NCBI RefSeq assembly: GCF_051379705.1
Contig: NZ_CP179868.1
Span: 1-64,000 of the forward strand
DNA length: 64,000 bases
Source: Ekhidna sp051379705
Lineage (GTDB): Bacteria > Bacteroidota > Bacteroidia > Cytophagales > Cyclobacteriaceae
Direction of reading: 5' to 3'
The position numbers and the translations under genes were made by a program. The notes under the pieces are model-generated. The model was not told the DNA's origin and ran no database searches. It saw nothing but the letters and a program-made list of their open reading frames with translations. This document shows, one piece after another, positions 59,813 to 64,000 of this stretch (positions are counted from its first letter, which is position 1; each line of letters starts with the position of its first letter).

Positions 59813-62332
59813 TTATTTGTTGATTCTCTTCATTAGAGGAGCTAATTTCTCTTTGTAACTCATGGACTCCCACTTGGATCGATATTCTTCTTCAGATCTT
59901 GTAGATCTACTTCTAACACCAGTTTTAACCTTGATATATAATAGTGGTCGGAAGTTGGTGTCCTTGTCATAGCTCGAGGTGAAAATATCCAACTCGTATT
60001 GAATTCCGGTATTAGCCATCAATAGTACAAGACCTTTGTTTGCCTCCTTGCCAGAATCTTTATCAGTCCACGCAGTGACTTCAGTTATACTTAGCTGCAA
60101 CGGGATATAACCATCGAATGCGAAGTTCCCGGTAGGGGGAAGTTGGAACATATCTGAATACCCGTTAGCATTTCCATCTTGATCTTGAGAGGTTACTCCC
60201 TGTAACGCCCAGTTTTCATCAGCACCGTTTGCTCGTGTCCAATTCACCGCATCTTCCTCAAAAAGTGGTGCATCTGATAATAGTGTTTTGACACCAATCC
60301 AATTGCCTTCCGTCTGGCCATCTAGACGCCCCGATACTCCACGCAGATAGAGGATCGCCTCCACAATCTGAAACTCTTCGCCTACTAAATCGCTCAGTTT
60401 TTCTAACTCAGGGAACAAAACGAGCCCATGACTGTCTGTTGTGCCTCGATCTACACTAAACGTCTCACCTGTCTCAGTAGGATTTTTATCTGATATGGAT
60501 ACATCAAGTACTCCGGTGTAGGAATCAAATCCTTCTTGATAGTAGAATTCGAAGACACCATCTGAGTTACCGTCCGATCCATCAGTACCATCATCACCAT
60601 TGCATACATAAGCAGTAGCGTCAATTTCTCCTGCGTTTAATGTGCCGTTACCATTATCATCGATTCCTGACAGAATTATTAGTCCACCATTGGTGCAGCC
60701 ATTTTGATTGCCTGAAAATGAGCTGACAGTTATCAAACTGTTGTTACCATTATTTCCATTGGTTCCATCCTGACCGTTGCAGATATAAAAGAAGGTGTCT
60801 ACCTCAGGAGCATCGAGAACATTATTTCTGTTGTCATCTATTCCAACTTCAATTAATGTTCCACCATTTGCGCAGTTTCCACCGGGATTTTCAGCGGTCG
60901 ATCGGACGATTGAGTTAAGCCCATCTTGTCCATTGGAACCATCATTGCCATCCGAACCATTGTTGCCATTGCATATCAAAGCGGTTTCTAAAACTTCATC
61001 GATTGTGCCATTATTGTCATCATCGTATCCGAACGTAAATTCAATTCCACCATTTGGACAGGTTACGTCCGTATCGGTCACTACAATGAGGTTGCGCCCA
61101 TCTGTTCCGTCAGTTCCGTTGGTGCCATCTACACCATCACATATATAGAGCGGGCTGCCCATATATTCTCCGGCTTCTAGATTACCATTACGATTGGTGT
61201 CAAGACCAATATCAATTCTAATTCCACCGTTAGAGCAGTTTGCCCCAGGTGCTTCTGTAGTTGTTCTAATTAGAGAGTTAAAGCCATCGCTTCCATCACT
61301 GCCATCTGATCCATCATTCCCATCTGCTCCGTTGCAGACATAATAGGTGTAGTCTACCTCATCATTTTGTAAAATTCCATCTGGAGTTACATCATCCATC
61401 CCAATTTCAATCATAAGACCGCCATTGGTACAGTTGTCTCCAGGGTCTTCTGTCGAAACGCGTGTTATGCTAGAAGAACCATCCGCTCCGTTACTGCCAT
61501 CATTTCCATCTGTCCCGTCACTTCCATTACAGACATAATTTTCAGAAACTACTTCGTCGTTATCCAAAACCCCGTTTCCGTTCATATCAAGGCCCAATTC
61601 AATTTTGAGACCGCCATTTTCGCAATTTAAACCTGAAGGTTCTGTGGTTACACTCGAAAGGGTTGATAAACCATTGGAACCATTAGAGCCATTTGCTCCG
61701 TTTTGGCCATTGCATATATCATAGCTTGCATCAACTTCATCATCATCCAATTCCAGATTATCATTGGTATCAAGACCGAGCTCGATAGTGATGCCGCCAT
61801 TTGAGCAAGAACTGCTTTCAGTGACTCTGATCAAACTGGTCAGGCCATTGCTACCCGCACCACTGCCATCGGCACCATCTAGTCCATTACATACAAAAAA
61901 GGAGGTTTGAACTTCGTTATTATCTAAGGAATTGTTACCATTTGCGTCAGCGCCAATTTCTATTAGTGTGCCGCCGTTTTCGCAATTTTCTCCAGGATTT
62001 TCGGCGGTAGTCCTAGCTAGGAGTGATGCACCATTTTCACCATTACTTCCGTCAGCACCGCTGCTTCCATTGCAGACAAAGCTCACTGAGGCTACTTCTG
62101 CGTCATCCAGAATTCCATTTTCGTTATCGTCTTGACCTACGCTAATTTTTACTCCGCCTTCCGAACAGTTAGTTCCGGGCGCTTCATTTTGTACTTCTAA
62201 AAGAGCATTAAAGCCATCAGTTCCATCAACGCCATCAGTTGGTTCTGTGCCTTCTTCTCCACAGGAGAATAATGCTATTAAAAAGAGAGGTAATAATCTA
62301 GTTTTGAGTGTTTTTAAGGTGATTTTGAACAT
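59813..62332 (-). CDS. Lipoprotein with nine Cys-rich/collagen-like repeats and a DNRLRE-like C-terminus
   Basis: 839 residues. Lipoprotein signal MFKITLKTLKTRLLPLFLIA with lipobox ALFSC at C24. Nine modules of about 65-70 residues follow (about 43-590), each of the form PGxNCxNGGxxIExGxDxNxNGxLDxxEVxxxxYVCNG, resembling the DUF7151 repeat. They are separated by collagen-like GxDG/GSNG linkers. The two Cys per module likely form a disulfide, and DxNxNGxLDxxE resembles a calcium loop. The C-terminal ~220 residues form a beta domain (LDVSISDKNPTETGETF, VEAILYLRGVSGRLDGQTEG, AVNWTRANGADENWALQGVT) with the look of DNRLRE/disaggregatase-type carbohydrate-associated folds. Likely on the outer-membrane surface; function unknown. 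Confidence 0.87.
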   Translation of the reverse strand: MFKITLKTLKTRLLPLFLIALFSCGEEGTEPTDGVDGTDGFNALLEVQNEAPGTNCSEGGVKISVGQDDNENGILDDAEVASVSFVCNGSSGADGSNGENGASLLARTTAENPGENCENGGTLIEIGADANGNNSLDNNEVQTSFFVCNGLDGADGSGAGSNGLTSLIRVTESSSCSNGGITIELGLDTNDNLELDDDEVDASYDICNGQNGANGSNGSNGLSTLSSVTTEPSGLNCENGGLKIELGLDMNGNGVLDNDEVVSENYVCNGSDGTDGNDGSNGADGSSSITRVSTEDPGDNCTNGGLMIEIGMDDVTPDGILQNDEVDYTYYVCNGADGNDGSDGSDGSDGFNSLIRTTTEAPGANCSNGGIRIDIGLDTNRNGNLEAGEYMGSPLYICDGVDGTNGTDGTDGRNLIVVTDTDVTCPNGGIEFTFGYDDDNNGTIDEVLETALICNGNNGSDGNDGSNGQDGLNSIVRSTAENPGGNCANGGTLIEVGIDDNRNNVLDAPEVDTFFYICNGQDGTNGNNGNNSLITVSSFSGNQNGCTNGGLIILSGIDDNGNGTLNAGEIDATAYVCNGDDGTDGSDGNSDGVFEFYYQEGFDSYTGVLDVSISDKNPTETGETFSVDRGTTDSHGLVLFPELEKLSDLVGEEFQIVEAILYLRGVSGRLDGQTEGNWIGVKTLLSDAPLFEEDAVNWTRANGADENWALQGVTSQDQDGNANGYSDMFQLPPTGNFAFDGYIPLQLSITEVTAWTDKDSGKEANKGLVLLMANTGIQYELDIFTSSYDKDTNFRPLLYIKVKTGVRSRSTRSEEEYRSKWESMSYKEKLAPLMKRINK
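60555..62206 (-). repeat. Nine degenerate Cys-rich modules with collagen-like linkers
   Basis: The modules are recognised by the recurring xCxNGG and V/I-C-N/D-G pair; the nine closings read FVCNG, FVCNG, DICNG, YVCNG, YVCNG, YICDG, LICNG, YICNG and YVCNG. Copies are clearly diverged at base level, unlike the arrays in the two giant genes, so this array is old. Confidence 0.85.
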
Positions 62333-62513
62333 TGTGGTAGTGAGATTTATAAAACGATTGGCTGTAAGTTAATAAATGTGATATTATTACTAAAAAATAT
62401 AATTATTCTAATTATTAGTTAAGCTTGTAAAGCGTTCGAATTTATGTTCGTTTTTGAACTAGGATACAATCCATCTTTTCCACAAAGTGTTGATAAATAG
62501 CTAGTTGCAATTT

Positions 62514-62530
62514 TTGGCATCTTTTGTGGC
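62514..62530 (+). promoter_or_regulatory. Weak sigma-54-like -24/-12 candidate
   Basis: TTGGCAT (62514-62520) followed by TGGC (62527-62530) resembles the sigma-54 pattern TGGCAC-N5-TTGC, but the -12 element has one mismatch and the spacing is one base too long. If used, transcription would begin near 62541, downstream of the ATG at 62534 and upstream of the ATG at 62564. Confidence 0.22.
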
Positions 62531-62563
62531 AGTATGATTGGTCAAAACTTACTTTTAGTAACC

Positions 62564-64000
62564 ATGCTTACCTCATTCAAACTGTTTTTCCGTTCAGTCA
62601 AAAGGAATAAGTTGTTTTCCTTTATTAATATCCTTGGACTCACTATTGGATTTTTCTCATCTATTCTGATTTACATGTATGTTCAGAACGAGCTGAGTTA
62701 TGATGATTTCCATGAAAATGGAGATCACATCTACCGGGTGAACCAGACATTCATTTGGGGAGAAGACAATCCAAATTTATTCTCAAGTACGGGACCTGGA
62801 GTAGGATATGCCATTTTACAAGAAATTCCAGAGGCAAAAGAAGTTGTACGGGTGCACACACCGGATTTAATGCCTGTGAGGTTCAAGGATGGGAATGAAG
62901 AGAAGTTTTTTAATGATGAATATGTTCTAGCAGCTGACTCGAACTTCTTTGAAGTCTTCACTTACCCATTGATCTATGGAGACGCATCTACCGTTCTGGA
63001 TCAACCAAATACAATGGTATTGTCCGAGAGTGTGGCTAAGCAATTTTTTGGCAATAGTAATCCTCTGGGTCGGATTGTTGATCTAGGAGGTGGGCCGATA
63101 CGTCAGTCATACAAGGTGACAGGTGTGGTCAAAGAAACTCATGAGAATTCATATATTGATTTCGATATACTTATTTCAATGGGTAGTATCGATCGTGTAA
63201 AGCGAAGTGACTGGAGTTGGATGTGGACTACCTTCGAAACATTTATTCTGTTGGACGAGCAAGCAAGTCCTGAGGTTGTACAAAGCAAGTTGAATGAGTT
63301 GCCTAAAAAACATGCTATCAAGACCCTTCAGGTTATGGGCTACACGTATGATGAATACATAGCCGCTGGCAAAGAATGGAATCTATACCTTCAGCCATTT
63401 ACAGATATATACCTTCATTCAAAAGGAATTTATAACAGACTCAACCAAGTTGGTGACGTAACTATCGTAGCAGCTCTAATTGGATCTGCTATTTTCTTAC
63501 TGATATTATCATGTATCAATTTCATTAATTTAAGCACAGCCCAGTTTACCAATAAAGCTCAGGATGTGGCTTTGCGAAAAGTTCTCGGTGGGAGCAAAAT
63601 AGCCTTCATTCAGCGCTTCTTTGGAGAATCTTTGGCTTATTGTTTGATTGCAACGATTTTAGCAACAGGAGCTTTAATATATCTATTGCCACATATAAAT
63701 CAGTCACTTAGCACTGATCTATCTTTCTCTTCAATTGATCAATTTTTCCTTTTCACTTTTGTTATAGGGTTGGTATTAGTAGTCAGTTTCATAGCTGGTT
63801 TGTATCCATTTATGTTCTTCAATAGGTTCAAACCTATTTCTGCTATGAAGGGAGAGCTTCGATCCGGTAAGGGAGGCGCTGCTATCAGAAATGGAATGTT
63901 GGTAACTCAGTATGTACTGTCATTTTTATTGATTATTTGCACGGTTACCATTTTTAAGCAGCTGAATTTATTCATGACCGCTGACATGGGATTTGAGAAA
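62564..64000 (+). CDS. FtsX/MacB-type ABC transporter permease (3' end cut by window edge)
   Basis: 479 residues are visible with no stop before the edge. The start MLTSFKLFFRSVKRNKLFSF matches the usual beginning of Bacteroidota FtsX-like permeases, so I prefer 62564 over the in-frame ATG at 62534. Order: first membrane helix (FINILGLTIGFFSSILIYMY), a large periplasmic MacB_PCD-type domain (about 50-290: YRVNQTFIWGEDNP, VLSESVAKQFFGNSNPLGR, FTDIYLHSKGIYNRL), then FtsX helices (about 305-425), including the conserved NLSTAQFTNKAQDVALRKVL and the GLYPFMFFNRFKPISAMKG segment, and the start of the second half. Such proteins work with a separate ATPase in lipoprotein or peptide export or stress sensing; the partner is not in view. 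Confidence 0.92.
   Translation, partial: MLTSFKLFFRSVKRNKLFSFINILGLTIGFFSSILIYMYVQNELSYDDFHENGDHIYRVNQTFIWGEDNPNLFSSTGPGVGYAILQEIPEAKEVVRVHTPDLMPVRFKDGNEEKFFNDEYVLAADSNFFEVFTYPLIYGDASTVLDQPNTMVLSESVAKQFFGNSNPLGRIVDLGGGPIRQSYKVTGVVKETHENSYIDFDILISMGSIDRVKRSDWSWMWTTFETFILLDEQASPEVVQSKLNELPKKHAIKTLQVMGYTYDEYIAAGKEWNLYLQPFTDIYLHSKGIYNRLNQVGDVTIVAALIGSAIFLLILSCINFINLSTAQFTNKAQDVALRKVLGGSKIAFIQRFFGESLAYCLIATILATGALIYLLPHINQSLSTDLSFSSIDQFFLFTFVIGLVLVVSFIAGLYPFMFFNRFKPISAMKGELRSGKGGAAIRNGMLVTQYVLSFLLIICTVTIFKQLNLFMTADMGFEK

Overview
The window looks like chromosomal DNA of a Bacteroidota bacterium, most likely a marine, possibly gliding member of the Cytophagales (Fulvivirga/Marivirga/Reichenbachiella-like; this rank is inference). 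The pointers are AT-rich DNA, starts without a clear Shine-Dalgarno, exact TAnnTTTG -7 boxes ahead of miaB and leuS, two PorP/SprF proteins, and both kinds of type IX secretion (T9SS) C-terminal sorting domain. All protein identities come from reading motifs in the translations; no database search was run. No gene-free stretch exceeds 300 bases. I saw no tRNA, rRNA, CRISPR array or insertion sequence.

Layout. 1-2226 (minus): miaB, then a sigma-54 AAA+ activator cut by the window edge; the two overlap by ATGA. 2303-3169 (plus): a gamma carbonic anhydrase-like protein and a small YvlD/holin-like membrane protein. 3160-30826 (minus): a probable four-gene surface-adhesin operon, in transcription order a PorP/SprF protein fused to a SPOR-like domain, an 1133-residue FG-GAP/IPT/Ig adhesin, a SprB-like giant of about 7100 residues, and a second PorP/SprF protein. 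The giant gene holds two unrelated tandem arrays: 7.5 copies of a 708-bp unit and 7 apparently identical copies of a 690-bp unit.

31046-42635 (plus): an outer-membrane beta-barrel protein; a fusion of an NTP/NDP-exchange-like transporter with HEAT repeats and a cyclic-nucleotide-binding-like domain; a protein with three TIR/DUF4062-like domains; a membrane-anchored nSTAND1 NTPase with coiled coil and WD40 repeats; a TPR/beta-barrel outer-membrane protein; and a lipoprotein. The last four are packed with overlaps or gaps under 10 bp and read as one envelope-spanning system. This is my best candidate for something undescribed.

42829-56037 (plus): a second giant, 4402 residues, with eight 324-bp repeats in ABC-ABC-AB order and a type A T9SS sorting domain; a bidirectional terminator follows. 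56104-58869 (minus): leuS. 58992-59753 (plus): an exported beta-barrel-like protein, then a bidirectional terminator. 59813-62332 (minus): a lipoprotein with nine Cys-rich/collagen-like repeats. 62564-64000 (plus): an FtsX/MacB-type ABC permease cut by the right edge.

How the parts fit. The adhesin operon carries its own dedicated secretion partners (type B sorting with PorP/SprF), while the 4402-residue giant uses the generic type A signal and has no partner beside it. The TIR-like/nSTAND1 block could be a signalling or defence module reaching from cytoplasm to outer membrane; that is inference.
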